From positions 122,636 through 186,635 of the forward strand of contig NZ_JANHOF010000014.1 in assembly GCF_024498075.1 (NCBI RefSeq): DNA of 64,000 bases. Direction: 5' to 3'. The translations under genes and the position numbers were made by a program. This document shows, in pieces, positions 1 to 8,598 of this stretch. The notes under the pieces are model-generated. The model searched no databases and was not told the DNA's origin. It was given only the letters and a program-made list of their open reading frames with translations. How positions within the stretch are numbered: position 1 is the stretch's first letter; each line of letters opens with the position of its first letter. Source of the stretch: Paenibacillus mendelii (GTDB taxonomy: Bacteria > Bacillota > Bacilli > Paenibacillales > Paenibacillaceae).

Positions 1-393
1 CTCGCTCACCGCTCTGATCCGGTCTTCTTCATTCTGAAGATGATATAACGGTCCCAGCAATAAGCAGGCATCAAAATGATCATCCGGCCATTCATGCAGG
101 TCTCTGGCGTCCGCGACATGAAAGCCGGCAAACTGTCGTTCCAGCTGAAGCTCTGCCGCCTTGCTTCGGGCTTGCTCAACTAATCTTGGCACCAGATCGA
201 TCAGCGTGACTTCATGACCCGCCCTAGCCAAAGCCAGCGCATACTTGCCGGGACCCGCTCCGATATCGGCTATTCGTCCCCTCGACGGAAGATAGCGTTG
301 GATATGCGCCATGTTAACGATAAATTCGACGGGCTCCCGGTCCAGCCTTCCCCATTCGTCAAACGATTGATAGTATTTCATGACGTTATCCAT
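1..393 (-). CDS. class I SAM-dependent methyltransferase (3' part lies outside the window)
   Basis: The first about 130 residues of a methyltransferase are visible. The start is the ATG at 391-393, eight bases after a strong AGGAGGGGG site. The glycine-rich SAM-binding motif I (IADIGAGPGKYAL) is near residue 42, an acidic residue ends the next strand (LIDLVP), and later strands read FDACLLLGPLYHL, which is typical of the small Methyltransf_11/25-type fold. The substrate cannot be told from this part. The gene runs off the left edge, so it is partial in the window, not broken. It is too truncated to appear as a complete reading frame and was read by translating the minus strand directly. Confidence 0.8.
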   Translation of the reverse strand, partial: MDNVMKYYQSFDEWGRLDREPVEFIVNMAHIQRYLPSRGRIADIGAGPGKYALALARAGHEVTLIDLVPRLVEQARSKAAELQLERQFAGFHVADARDLHEWPDDHFDACLLLGPLYHLQNEEDRIRAVSE

Positions 394-462
394 CCGCACA
401 GCCCCCTCCTAAAAAAGTCGACCGGCTGACCCATTCTACAGATCAACCTTCCCAAGCAGGTC

Positions 463-2064
463 TTATACAATATCCTTATCAAGAGCCGCCTGATTGGTTT
501 TCTTGGCCTGAGTGCTCATGATTTGCTGGTTGCATGCCGCCACATAGGCTTGAGCCGCTGCCAGAATAATGTCGTTGTGAATGGCCGTTCCGCGATACCG
601 TTGGTTGTTCTTCACAATGCTGACCACGGCTTCACCCCGTGCGTCCTCGCCTGTGGATAATGAATGCAGCTCCAGATCCTCGAACTCCGCCGAACTCGGA
701 ATCGCCTGCTGAATACAGTGGATCACCGCTTCCAGCGGTCCTGTCCCCGACCCGGTATAGGTTTTCTCCTGCTGAGAATCCCGCTCGCGAATCGTTACGG
801 AAGCAATCCGGGGGCGCTGCGACCCTGCCAGCACCTGCAGATCCACCAGTGAATAAGGATCCTGCTGCTGCTCCGTCGTCTCGCTAGCCAAGGAGATCAG
901 TACATTGTCCGGCACAAGCTTCAGCTCCTCGGCCTTCGCAATGAATTGATCATAAACCTCATTCAATTGCGCATCATCCAGCTTAACGCCGTACTCGTTC
1001 AGACGATGCTTAATGGCATGACGGCCTGAGTGCTTACCCAGCACAATCATGTCGCGCGGAATGCCCATCGCATCGGGATCCATGATCTCGTAGGTGCTGC
1101 GGTTTTTCAGCAGGCCATCCTGGTGAATACCCGATTCATGCTGAAAGGCGTTGCGGCCGACGATCGGCTTGTTAAAGGCGATTGGAAAATGCATCGCGCG
1201 GCTAACCATCCGGGAAGTCTCATAAATTTCGCCCGTTACGATGCCTGTCTCCGCACCGATCGCGGATTTCCGCGTTTCAATGGCCATCACCAGCTCCTCC
1301 AGCGAGCAGTTCCCCGCACGTTCGCCAATGCCGTTAACCGTTACTTCAATTTGCGTGGCACCGGCCCGGATGGCTGCCAGACTATTCGCCACCGCAAGCC
1401 CCAGATCGTTATGACAGTGGGCGCTGTAGCTTACTTTATCGCCGCCGCGGGCCTGCTGCCTAACGACTCGGAACATCTCCCCGTACTCCTCCGGCATCGC
1501 ATAACCTAGAGTATCCGGCAGATTGATAATCGTCGCTCCTTCGGCGATGACGGCTTCCACCATCTCAATGACGAACTCGCGGCCCGAGCGGCTGGCGTCC
1601 ATGGCCGAGAATTCAATTTCGTCAACGAATTGCTTGCCGTATGCCACCATCTCGCGGGCGATCTGCACGACTTGTTCACGCGATTTGCGCAGCTGGAAGT
1701 CCAGATGAATATCAGAAGAGGAGATAAACAGATGAAGCCTTCTCTTTGCCGCTTCCTGTGTTGCCTTCACGGCTGCATCGATGTCAACCTTCACCGCCCG
1801 GGCGAAGCCTGCAATTTCAACATGGTGGAGCTCGCGCGAAATCTGCTGCACTGCCGCAAAGTCTCCGGGGCTGGAGATGGGGAAGCCGGGCTCGATGACA
1901 TCGATGCCAAGCTTGGCAAGCTGGCGGGCGATAACAATCTTCTGCTGCGGCTCCAGCGATGCGCCGGGCGATTGCTCTCCGTCGCGAAGCGTGGTATCGA
2001 AAATTCGAATGCGCGTTGGGTTAGTGCTATCAGCTTGATTGTTGGCGTTAATATTAACCGTCAT
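463..2064 (-). CDS. leuA: 2-isopropylmalate synthase (leucine biosynthesis)
   Basis: LeuA condenses acetyl-CoA with 2-oxoisovalerate, the first committed step to leucine in the cytoplasm. The N-terminal catalytic TIM barrel shows the HMGL-like motif TTLRDGEQSPG near residue 25 and the metal-binding HCHNDLGLA motif. The C-terminal third fits the LeuA regulatory domain, which binds leucine in this family. The start chosen is the ATG at 2062-2064, ten bases after AGGAGG, which gives 533 residues. An upstream in-frame ATG at 2109 has no ribosome binding site. The gene stands alone behind two complete T-box leaders that read leucine codons, so transcription should rise when tRNA-Leu is uncharged. 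No other leu or ilv genes are in the window. Confidence 0.95.
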   Translation of the reverse strand: MTVNINANNQADSTNPTRIRIFDTTLRDGEQSPGASLEPQQKIVIARQLAKLGIDVIEPGFPISSPGDFAAVQQISRELHHVEIAGFARAVKVDIDAAVKATQEAAKRRLHLFISSSDIHLDFQLRKSREQVVQIAREMVAYGKQFVDEIEFSAMDASRSGREFVIEMVEAVIAEGATIINLPDTLGYAMPEEYGEMFRVVRQQARGGDKVSYSAHCHNDLGLAVANSLAAIRAGATQIEVTVNGIGERAGNCSLEELVMAIETRKSAIGAETGIVTGEIYETSRMVSRAMHFPIAFNKPIVGRNAFQHESGIHQDGLLKNRSTYEIMDPDAMGIPRDMIVLGKHSGRHAIKHRLNEYGVKLDDAQLNEVYDQFIAKAEELKLVPDNVLISLASETTEQQQDPYSLVDLQVLAGSQRPRIASVTIRERDSQQEKTYTGSGTGPLEAVIHCIQQAIPSSAEFEDLELHSLSTGEDARGEAVVSIVKNNQRYRGTAIHNDIILAAAQAYVAACNQQIMSTQAKKTNQAALDKDIV

Positions 2065-2121
2065 AATGGTCAACCTCCTAAAGGGTATGGGTATAGTTCG
2101 TTCGAACATAATATCTTCACG

Positions 2122-2563
2122 CCAAAAAGCCTGCCGTCTCTTATAGGTTTCAAGAGACGACAGGCTTTTCAGGCATGCCGCGGTACCACTCCAGTTGCCC
2201 GAACCTTGCGAAAGGTCCGAACCCGCTTAAGCAACCGGACGCGCGCTAAGCGCCTCCATACGAATCCGCCGTGCGGCAGCAATCAGCAGAAGGATCTGCG
2301 CACATCCGGTTGCACCTTATGACGGAGGTCAGCCGTTCCGGGTTACGTTGGCTGCATGCGCTGCATAGCTGCAGCCGCACGAGCCCTGTTCCCCCGGTCC
2401 GCTTCCAGGCGAGTTCGGAATTCCCTTCGACTGCGTCGCACCGACCCGCAGCTCTCTGCAGCTTATGCACCTCGGCAGCCTCTATTGAAGAGAGACTGCG
2501 TTCAAGCTGCATTCGCCGGTTATCCAGGTTTGTTGTTCCTACTGCTCCTGTTCATCGCGTTTA
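2122..2563 (-). promoter_or_regulatory. T-box leader (leucine), proximal copy
   Basis: Read on the minus strand this is a full T-box riboswitch. Stem I begins near 2563 with the GATGAACAGG and AGTA motifs, followed by the AGAGAG and GGTCGGTGCGA conserved bulges. The specifier loop presents CTC at 2411-2413 followed by a purine, which is a leucine codon. The T-box itself (GGAGTGGTACCGCGG) is at 2178-2192. It is followed by a strong terminator with arms around GACGGCAGGC and a T-run at 2122-2170. The leuA ribosome binding site follows directly. The logic is standard: uncharged tRNA-Leu stabilises the antiterminator. Confidence 0.93.
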
Positions 2564-2667
2564 TTCTATGTTCAGTTCAGTTTAGTTCGTATCGTTTATG
2601 TCGGATCTTTACGGGTTAGAGTTCAATTCGCCATTGCTCCGCAACAGCCGCGCTTGCCGTCCCTAGG

Positions 2668-3040
2668 CAACAAAAAAAGCCTGCCGTCTCTAATTCAAGA
2701 GACGACAGACTAAGTTGAGTCCGCGCGGTACCACCCTTGTTGACACCTCTCATTCACGACAAACGAGAAACGCCCACCTTATGCACGGCCGCCGACTCTA
2801 GAAATCGCCGGTCGTACACCCGATTACGGGGGTTAGCCGTTATGACGTACGTGCCATGATGACGACCTTGGCTTCGGCCACTCATCATGCGCATTCCGCC
2901 ATTCCGCTCCCAGGCGAGATTCAGGCTGCCATCGACTGCGTTGCACCTACCCGCAGCTCTCTCATCGACATGCCGCAATCGCTGCAGCTGTCCGTTCCCG
3001 GCGATCCGCCTTACTGTTCCTGTTCTTCGCGTTTGAGAAG
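2668..3040 (-). promoter_or_regulatory. T-box leader (leucine), distal copy
   Basis: A second complete T-box sits upstream of the first. Stem I begins near 3033 (CGAAGAACAGGAACAGTA). The AGAGAG and GGTAGGTGCAAC motifs are present, the specifier is CTC at 2916-2918 (leucine), and the T-box core GGGTGGTACCGCGCGG lies around 2721-2736. Its own terminator follows, with arms GTCTCTTG/AGAGACGGCAGGC and a run of seven T at 2671-2710. Both terminators share the same GAGACGGCAGGC core, which suggests duplication. Transcripts must pass both attenuators before reaching leuA. Confidence 0.92.
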
Positions 3041-3105
3041 TATAACTGGCGTCTGCACTCCCTTATCCGAAACATGCGCCAGCAGGATGTGTTGTGTTGC
3101 TGCTT

Positions 3106-3134
3106 ATTATATGCTGCAGCAAATCGTCTGTCAA
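3106..3134 (-). promoter_or_regulatory. sigma-A promoter of the leuA T-box leader
   Basis: On the minus strand a perfect -35 TTGACA (3129-3134) and a perfect -10 TATAAT (3106-3111) are separated by 17 bases. It lies just downstream of the tsaD terminator and upstream of the distal T-box. Such a consensus promoter fits control by attenuation instead of by a repressor. Confidence 0.9.
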
Positions 3135-3180
3135 TTCAAAAAATTATGGTGGGGATCATGGATGGATACGTCTGATGCCA

Positions 3181-3213
3181 TAAAAAAAGATGCGCGGCTT
3201 CAGCCGCGCACCG
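3181..3213 (-). terminator. intrinsic terminator after tsaD
   Basis: On the minus strand a GCGCGGCT hairpin with a short loop is followed by ATCTTTTTTT. The tsaD stop codon lies inside the hairpin, so translation and termination signals overlap. It ends the thiL-tsaD operon. Confidence 0.85.
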
Positions 3214-4231
3214 ACCATTGCTCCAGTGAAAGCCCGGGTTCCGCCTTCATGTCAAGTGGGGTGAACTCACCGTGCTTCCACTTCAAGTGAGCAGCGGCCC
3301 CAATCATCGCTGCATTATCCGTGCACAAGGAGAGCGGTGGTATGAGAAGCGGCACGCCTTCAGCTTCACAGCGCGCAGTCAACGCCGTGCGAAGCCCGCG
3401 ATTGGCTGCAACTCCGCCGCATAGCAGCAGCTGGTTGGCGCCAAGCGTCTGTACCGCGCGCAGCGCTTTTGTCACCAGCACGTCGATGACCGAGTTTTGA
3501 AATCCGCGTGCTAATGCCGCGGTCATCAATGGCTCGCCCTTCATATTGGACTGGTTGATAGAGGCCAGCACGGCCGACTTCAGCCCGCTGAAGCTGAAAT
3601 CGAAGGAATCCGGCTCCAGCCATGCCCGGGGCAGCACGATCTCCTCCTCCGCATCCAAGGCAAGCTTATCGACATGCGGACCTCCCGGATACGGAAATTT
3701 CAACGACCGAGCGACCTTATCATAGGCTTCGCCGACCGCATCATCCCGGGTTCGCCCTATAATGCGGAACACCCCTTCACTCTCCAGCACAACAAGCTCC
3801 GTATGCCCGCCCGAGACGACCAGTGCAATACTAGGGTAAACAATGTCGTGCACGAGTTGGTTCGCATAGATATGGCCCGCGATATGATGCGTGCCGATAA
3901 GCGGCAGATCAAGCGCCATCGCCAGGCTTTTAGCCGCCATGATCCCGACAAGCAGCGCTCCAACAAGTCCCGGTCCTTGTGTTACGGCTATGGCGGACAG
4001 ATCCCGGAATGAAACGCCCGCCTCGGCTATTGCCTGTTCCATGATGAGTGTTATCGATTCGACATGCTTACGCGAGGCGATCTCGGGAACGACGCCGCCA
4101 AACCGCTCATGTGTCTCGATTTGACTGGAAATAAGGCTGCTCAATATGTCACGGCCGCCGCGTATGACTGCAACCGCAGTTTCGTCACAGCTCGTTTCGA
4201 CGGCCAGTATCAGTTCATTCGTTGTCATCAT
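3200..4231 (-). CDS. tsaD: tRNA N6-adenosine threonylcarbamoyltransferase TsaD
   Basis: TsaD transfers the threonylcarbamoyl group to A37 of ANN-decoding tRNAs (t6A), working with TsaB and TsaE. The 343 residues match the family length. The ASKHA-fold N-terminus reads AVETSCDETAVAV, the iron/zinc-site HxxxH motif is seen as THHIAGH near residue 115, and VSGGHTELV and the late GGVAANRGLR motif are present. The start overlaps the end of rimI by about 17 bases and follows GGAGAG. It is the last gene of thiL-tsaE-tsaB-rimI-tsaD, so the t6A enzymes are co-expressed. Confidence 0.96.
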   Translation of the reverse strand: MMTTNELILAVETSCDETAVAVIRGGRDILSSLISSQIETHERFGGVVPEIASRKHVESITLIMEQAIAEAGVSFRDLSAIAVTQGPGLVGALLVGIMAAKSLAMALDLPLIGTHHIAGHIYANQLVHDIVYPSIALVVSGGHTELVVLESEGVFRIIGRTRDDAVGEAYDKVARSLKFPYPGGPHVDKLALDAEEEIVLPRAWLEPDSFDFSFSGLKSAVLASINQSNMKGEPLMTAALARGFQNSVIDVLVTKALRAVQTLGANQLLLCGGVAANRGLRTALTARCEAEGVPLLIPPLSLCTDNAAMIGAAAHLKWKHGEFTPLDMKAEPGLSLEQWSVRG

Positions 4232-4712
4232 TGCTCTCCGTCCTTGCAGGATGCAGCTCTGCCCACATGATTAAGGCATCCTCCTGATTATCCGTATAAT
4301 ACCCCGGCCGAACACCGGCTGGTTCGAAACCCAGCTTACGGTACAATCGCTGCGCGATCTCGTTGGTGATACGTACTTCCAGTGTCATACGGGCCGCGCC
4401 AAAAAAAACCGCCGTCTGCTGCAGCTCGGTCAACAACCGTTTGCCAAGCCCTTGCCCTCGATAATCCTTGCGAATGGCAATGTTCGTTACATGCGCTTCG
4501 TCCATAATCGTCCACATCCCGCCATAACCGATGACCTCTTCGCCCAGAGCCATGACCATGTACCGGGCAAAATGGTTATTCGTCAGCTCGTTGATGAAAG
4601 CCTCTGTCGACCAAGGGCTCGTGAACGCTTCCTGCTCAATAGCGACTATATGAGGCACGTCCGAGAGCGTCATCGCACGAAAAACGAGTCGTTCCTTATC
4701 GATCGCCACCAC
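4215..4712 (-). CDS. rimI: ribosomal-protein-alanine N-acetyltransferase RimI
   Basis: A GNAT acetyltransferase of 165 residues. The acetyl-CoA-binding loop reads RGQGLGKRLL near residue 90, preceded by the strand NIAIRKDY and followed by TLEVRITNEIAQRLYRKLGF, the classic RimI signature. In this family the substrate is the N-terminal alanine of ribosomal protein S18. The GTG start at 4712 follows GGGAGGGG. The gene sits between tsaB and tsaD, the usual order in Firmicutes. Confidence 0.92.
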   Translation of the reverse strand: MVAIDKERLVFRAMTLSDVPHIVAIEQEAFTSPWSTEAFINELTNNHFARYMVMALGEEVIGYGGMWTIMDEAHVTNIAIRKDYRGQGLGKRLLTELQQTAVFFGAARMTLEVRITNEIAQRLYRKLGFEPAGVRPGYYTDNQEDALIMWAELHPARTESNDDNE

Positions 4713-4718
4713 CAGCGC

Positions 4719-5621
4719 TCACCCCTCCCGTTCCCGCGATTTGGCCTGCAGCTTCACTTCCGCTTCAGTCAACTGCGTGTAGTTCGGTACAAACGTATGT
4801 ACCTCGTCGCTCTCCCCGTTAGCCAGGCGCCGTGCACCAAGAACAGCCACCGCGCGCCCTTCCATCGCTGAAGGCAGCAAGCGGACATCGCAGAATAAGC
4901 CGGCTTCACTTTCAGTTCCCTGCGCCATACCTGCTCCCGGCGCAAACATGTCTTGCAGCCGCAGAGCCTCCTCTTCATGAAGCGATAAATCACCGACGAA
5001 CCATATACGTGCCGGAGCCTTATTCTGCTCAGCAGCTGAACGGATTTGGCCGGCAAGACGGTTCACCCAATCCTGCATAAGCCGAATGCCATCCTCTTCC
5101 AGTCTAGTCCAGGTGCCATTCTCTGAAGCGGCAAACAAAGCCGTGTAAACCTGACCACGACGCGCATCCATTAGCGGAACGTACCAATCCATAGACTCCG
5201 CATTCATCTGTAAAGCTCCAAAAGCAAGTGCTTCCAAGCTGGAAACGCCGAGGAGCGGCTTTTCCCAGACCCAAGCGAGCGTCTTGCCGACCGTCACCGC
5301 AATTCGCATTCCTGTGTAAGAGCCAGGTCCACGACCGACAGCGATTCCTCCGAGCTCTTCGGGGCTGATCCCGCATTCGTCGAGAAGCGCCTTCAGCTTC
5401 GTCACCGTTAATACCGAATGGTTGCGCTCTGCCAGCGATTGCAGGCTGCCTAGCGTTTCTTCGCCTCGTACGAGCGCCACTGCCATTAACGCCGTCGAAG
5501 TGTCGACCGCCAATACAACCGGCTCCTGAGCAGCCGCTTCTCCGAAATTTCCCGTCGAAGAGTTCGTCTTGCTAGGGATGGTGGGATCGTTCACGTGCGT
5601 GTTCTCCTGTTGATCGTTCAT
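4719..5621 (-). CDS. tsaB: tRNA t6A synthesis protein TsaB
   Basis: TsaB is the non-catalytic ASKHA partner of TsaD. Visible marks are AVDTSTALMAVALV near residue 38, LDECGISPEELGGIAVGRGPGSYTGMR with the conserved GPGSYTG, and SSLEALAFG. At 300 residues it is longer than the roughly 230 usual for the family, partly from a hydrophilic N-terminal extension of about 35 residues. Its ATG overlaps the tsaE stop (ATGA). A GTG at 5594, nine bases after an internal AGGAG, is an equally good start and would remove nine residues. Confidence 0.92.
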   Translation of the reverse strand: MNDQQENTHVNDPTIPSKTNSSTGNFGEAAAQEPVVLAVDTSTALMAVALVRGEETLGSLQSLAERNHSVLTVTKLKALLDECGISPEELGGIAVGRGPGSYTGMRIAVTVGKTLAWVWEKPLLGVSSLEALAFGALQMNAESMDWYVPLMDARRGQVYTALFAASENGTWTRLEEDGIRLMQDWVNRLAGQIRSAAEQNKAPARIWFVGDLSLHEEEALRLQDMFAPGAGMAQGTESEAGLFCDVRLLPSAMEGRAVAVLGARRLANGESDEVHTFVPNYTQLTEAEVKLQAKSREREG

Positions 5622-6112
5622 TTACTGTCGACTCCCATTCTTCCGAGTTGTTCACACCACGCAGCATAAGGGGCTCCAATGCCCGTCAAAGTAATGCGGC
5701 GCGCTTCGCCCCCAAGGTGCTCGATATACAGTTCCAGCCGCTGTGGTGGCAGCAGATCCCGGATCAGGCTCGCCCACTCCACAATCGTAACGCCGTCACC
5801 GAAAAAATAATCATCAAGCCCAAGCTCGTCCGCTTCATCCTGCGAAAGCCGGTACACATCCATATGAAAGAGGGGCAGCCGCTCGCCCTCATATTCTTTA
5901 ATAATCGTAAACGTGGGGCTATTCACGATGCCGCTCACGCCAATCCCTTGAGCAAAAGCTTGTGAGAACCTCGTCTTGCCGGCACCCAAATCGCCATCTA
6001 GCGAAAGTACCGTCCCAGGCTCTGCCCAAGAAGCAAGCAGCTCCGCCAAACGAACGGTATCCTGTTCGGCCGCCGCCATCCAGACAGCCTGTCCCCTTTG
6101 TATCATTGTCAC
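5618..6112 (-). CDS. tsaE: tRNA t6A synthesis ATPase TsaE
   Basis: TsaE is the P-loop ATPase that supports the TsaB-TsaD complex. The Walker A motif GDLGAGKTRFSQ is near residue 42, followed by the family motifs SPTFTIIKEYEG and FHMDVYRL, and the late VEWASLI. The length of 164 residues is normal. It overlaps tsaB by four bases and begins a few bases after thiL ends, so translational coupling is likely. Confidence 0.95.
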   Translation of the reverse strand: MTMIQRGQAVWMAAAEQDTVRLAELLASWAEPGTVLSLDGDLGAGKTRFSQAFAQGIGVSGIVNSPTFTIIKEYEGERLPLFHMDVYRLSQDEADELGLDDYFFGDGVTIVEWASLIRDLLPPQRLELYIEHLGGEARRITLTGIGAPYAAWCEQLGRMGVDSK

Positions 6113-6118
6113 TCCACC

Positions 6119-7201
6119 CTATGCAAAATGATTGTAGCCCCGCGGCCGGATCGGCTCCCGGCGCTCGGCATACCGGCCGGTTCCGCCACCTAGCCTGCTA
6201 TCTATCCGGATTAACTCCACCCCAGGAGCGCCCGCTTCCACGGTACCGATAAGATACATCGGCATTCCTGCAGCGGTCATCGCCGATTTGGCCACGGCTG
6301 CGTCTTCCGCGTTCATCGTGCCCAGAAGCACATAATCCTCACCGCCGTACAACAGCCAATCAAGCGGATCGAGCCCGCATCGATGGGCATAGGCAGCGAG
6401 GCTGCCGCTGATGGGTAGTTGAGTTTCCCGTAAGGCCAGCTTCGCCTCCGAGGCGTTCGCGATTTCCCAAGCCTCGCTCGCGAGGCCGTCGCTGACGTCG
6501 TTCAGTGACGTGACCGTGCCGCGCGCGGCAAGCAGCTGCGCGGCGCGCACCGATGGCGCCGGGCGGCGGTGCGCCTGCACGAGCGCCGCCGTCCCGCCGG
6601 CTTGTGCCGCGGTGAGCGGCACCGCTTCTTCGCCGCCATGTACCGCGGCGAGCAGCCAATGCAGACCGGCCGCGGACAAGCCCAGCGGCCCGGTCACAAA
6701 CACAACGTCGCCGGGCTTCGCGCCCGCCCGGCTAATCGCCTTGCCGGCGGCGACGGTGCCCACCACCGTCACGGACACCACAAGCTGCGCCGGCGATGAG
6801 GTTGTGTCGCCGCCAACCACCGCGACGCCGTAATGCTCGGCGCACGCGTACAGACCATCATAGAGCCGGCGCATACGTGCCGGCTCCCAAGCCCGCGGCA
6901 CGCTCACAGACACGAGCGCATGCCGGGGCACGCCGCCCATCGCCGCGATATCGCTCACGTTCGCAGCGAGGGCCTTCCAGCCGACGTCGGCTTCGCCCAT
7001 CGTCGCCGTGTTGAAATGGACGGTCTCCACCATCGTGTCGACCGCCAGCACCCACTGCAGCGCGCCGCCCTCGCCCGGCCCCGGCGGCGCTTCTACAACG
7101 GCAGCGTCATCGCCGATCCCGATGACGACGCCCTGCTCCCGCAGCCGCTCGGCGGCCTGCCTTCCATCCGTCCAATGCCGGATGCTAGCAAATTCGTCCA
7201 T
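6119..7201 (-). CDS. thiL: thiamine-monophosphate kinase ThiL
   Basis: ThiL phosphorylates thiamine monophosphate to the active cofactor thiamine pyrophosphate. The N-terminus begins MDEFASIRHW, GIGDDAAVV gives the conserved Mg-ATP-binding aspartates, and VGGDTTSSP, NDVSDGLASE and YGGEDYVLL follow in the AIR-synthase-like order. The start is the ATG at 7199-7201, seven bases after AGGAGG, giving 360 residues. A palindromic hairpin lies only a few bases upstream of that ribosome binding site. It is the first gene of the t6A operon, a linkage common in bacilli. The middle part (6450-7100) is noticeably richer in G and C than its neighbours by eye. Confidence 0.95.
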   Translation of the reverse strand: MDEFASIRHWTDGRQAAERLREQGVVIGIGDDAAVVEAPPGPGEGGALQWVLAVDTMVETVHFNTATMGEADVGWKALAANVSDIAAMGGVPRHALVSVSVPRAWEPARMRRLYDGLYACAEHYGVAVVGGDTTSSPAQLVVSVTVVGTVAAGKAISRAGAKPGDVVFVTGPLGLSAAGLHWLLAAVHGGEEAVPLTAAQAGGTAALVQAHRRPAPSVRAAQLLAARGTVTSLNDVSDGLASEAWEIANASEAKLALRETQLPISGSLAAYAHRCGLDPLDWLLYGGEDYVLLGTMNAEDAAVAKSAMTAAGMPMYLIGTVEAGAPGVELIRIDSRLGGGTGRYAERREPIRPRGYNHFA

Positions 7202-7605
7202 TCTTTTGCCTCCTAAAAGTTTTACTCCACTAACCACTAGGTTGGAGTAAAACTAGCTTCGAAAGCCTATAACGTGTTTTACTCGTAAGAGCAGTACACG
7301 AATGCATGCAGATTCCGTCGAATCGAGCTCAATGAACTTATTATATCGATCAGCCTTCAAAGCCGCAACAAACCGAAGCTCGGTTACCGGAGACCATCAT
7401 GCGGTCATTCACATGAACGGGGGCGCCTCAATGCCGGTCACTTTGTGTCATACATCTACCTGCTTTCTCTTTCCCGCTTGCTCTTATACTTGCAATTTAC
7501 TTCAATTTTCTCTTGCTCTGGTACATCTTTTATTTATCTCCACCGCACGCACTCACGGCAGCATGAACCATTGTCATCTTCGTTTCCCAGGCCTTCTGCT
7601 CATGT
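7202..7605. other. intergenic region between thiL and the yitT-family terminator
   Basis: About 400 bases with no convincing gene. Besides the perfect palindrome at 7218-7254 there is a weaker hairpin around 7271-7300 with TTTTACTC and GTACACG elements. The rest is pyrimidine-rich on the plus strand and carries no recognisable RNA. The thiL operon promoter presumably lies here, but I could not pick one with confidence. Confidence 0.5.
7218..7254 (-). repeat. perfect inverted repeat abutting the thiL ribosome binding site
   Basis: Two 12-base arms, AGTTTTACTCCA and its exact complement, enclose a 13-base loop that can pair further through AACC/GGTT. On the thiL strand the hairpin ends three bases before AGGAGG. 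The terminal sequence GTAAAACTTTTA followed by GGAGG recurs in front of ku. It may be a leader RNA structure or a small intergenic palindromic repeat. Confidence 0.7.
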
Positions 7606-7650
7606 ACAAAAGGCGGGCAAGGGCTGCTCTTGCGCAGTCCTGCCCGCCTG
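7606..7650 (-). terminator. intrinsic terminator after the YitT-family gene
   Basis: The minus strand shows AGGCGGGCA paired with TGCCCGCCT, an inner GACTGCGC/GCAGCC stem and a short T-run (CCTTTTG). Confidence 0.75.
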
Positions 7651-7664
7651 TATAATCGGTTGAA

Positions 7665-8537
7665 TCAATGGATATCTCGCTTCTTGAAGCGTCCGCCTTT
7701 TACATCGTGTATGTTGCCGACGGCTAGGAAGGCTGCCGGATCGAGCTCCTGAACGATCGACTTCAGCTTCGCTTCTTCCAGACGCGTGATGACACAGAAG
7801 ATGACGCGCTTCGTTCCACCGGTAAAGCCGCCTTCCCCATGCAGGTAAGTCACGCCGCGACCAAGCCGGCTCATAATGGCATCGCCGACTTCTCTCGCAT
7901 CCTCGCTGATGATCCACACGGCTTTGGACTCGTCGAAGCCTTCGATCGTCACGTCGATCATTTTGAAGGCAATGTAATAAGCGATCAGGGAGTACATCGC
8001 GCTGTCCCACGAGAAGACGAAGCCCGCGCTTCCGAGAATGAACAGGTTCATGAACATAACCACTTCGCCGACGGAGAACGGCATTTTCTTACTGAACAGA
8101 ATCGCTACAATTTCCGTTCCATCCAGCGAACCGCCGAACCGGATGACCAGTCCGACGCCAATACCAAGAAGTACGCCTCCGACGACCGGGGCAAGAAAAG
8201 TGCTATATGTAAGCGGATCCACAGGATGCAGCAGTGTTGTTCCAATTGACATCACCGTAACCCCGTATAGGGTGGATATGGCGAAGGTTTTACCGATTTG
8301 CTTATACCCGATAATTAAGAATGGCACGTTAAGCAGGAATAGAAAGATACCAAGAGGCAGACCGGTCAAATGCGAGACGATGATGGAAATACCAACGATC
8401 CCGCCATCAATGATTTTGTTCGGAACGAGAAAAATTTCCAGCGCGACAGATACGAGTACCGCACCCAGCGTTATAAAAATGATGCGGCGGAGCAGCTCTA
8501 GCTTCGTCAACTTATGATGATGTTGTTGTTTACCCAT
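7665..8537 (-). CDS. YitT-family membrane protein (YitT_membrane plus DUF2179)
   Basis: A 290-residue integral membrane protein. After a basic, histidine-rich N-terminus there are five or six hydrophobic segments between residues 20 and 180 (for example IIFITLGAVLVSVALEIFLV and LPLGIFLFLLNVPFLIIGY). The family signature GGSLDGTEIVAILFS is near residue 135. The C-terminal soluble domain of about 100 residues, with GRGVTYLHGEGGFTG and DPAAFLAVGNIHDVKG, is the DUF2179 ligand-binding-like fold. The transported or sensed substrate is unknown for the family. A good promoter and a GGGGGG ribosome site precede it, and it is monocistronic. Confidence 0.88.
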   Translation of the reverse strand: MGKQQHHHKLTKLELLRRIIFITLGAVLVSVALEIFLVPNKIIDGGIVGISIIVSHLTGLPLGIFLFLLNVPFLIIGYKQIGKTFAISTLYGVTVMSIGTTLLHPVDPLTYSTFLAPVVGGVLLGIGVGLVIRFGGSLDGTEIVAILFSKKMPFSVGEVVMFMNLFILGSAGFVFSWDSAMYSLIAYYIAFKMIDVTIEGFDESKAVWIISEDAREVGDAIMSRLGRGVTYLHGEGGFTGGTKRVIFCVITRLEEAKLKSIVQELDPAAFLAVGNIHDVKGGRFKKRDIH

Positions 8538-8569
8538 ACGTTCCCCCCTGATTTATCGCTAATAATTTC

Positions 8570-8598
8570 ATTATATCGGTTTTTCCGTCATTTTTAAA
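8570..8598 (-). promoter_or_regulatory. promoter of the YitT-family gene
   Basis: On the minus strand a TTTAAA -35 (8593-8598) lies 17 bases from a perfect TATAAT -10 (8570-8575), about 30 bases upstream of the start codon. Confidence 0.65.

Noticed and set aside
2246..2978. Short reading frames across the leuA leader
   Set aside because: They lie wholly inside the two T-boxes, whose RNA motifs explain the sequence. None has a ribosome site.
6360..7216. Several long frames overlapping thiL on both strands
   Set aside because: They result from the high GC content here. thiL has all family motifs and the ribosome site; the others are Arg/Ala-rich shadows.
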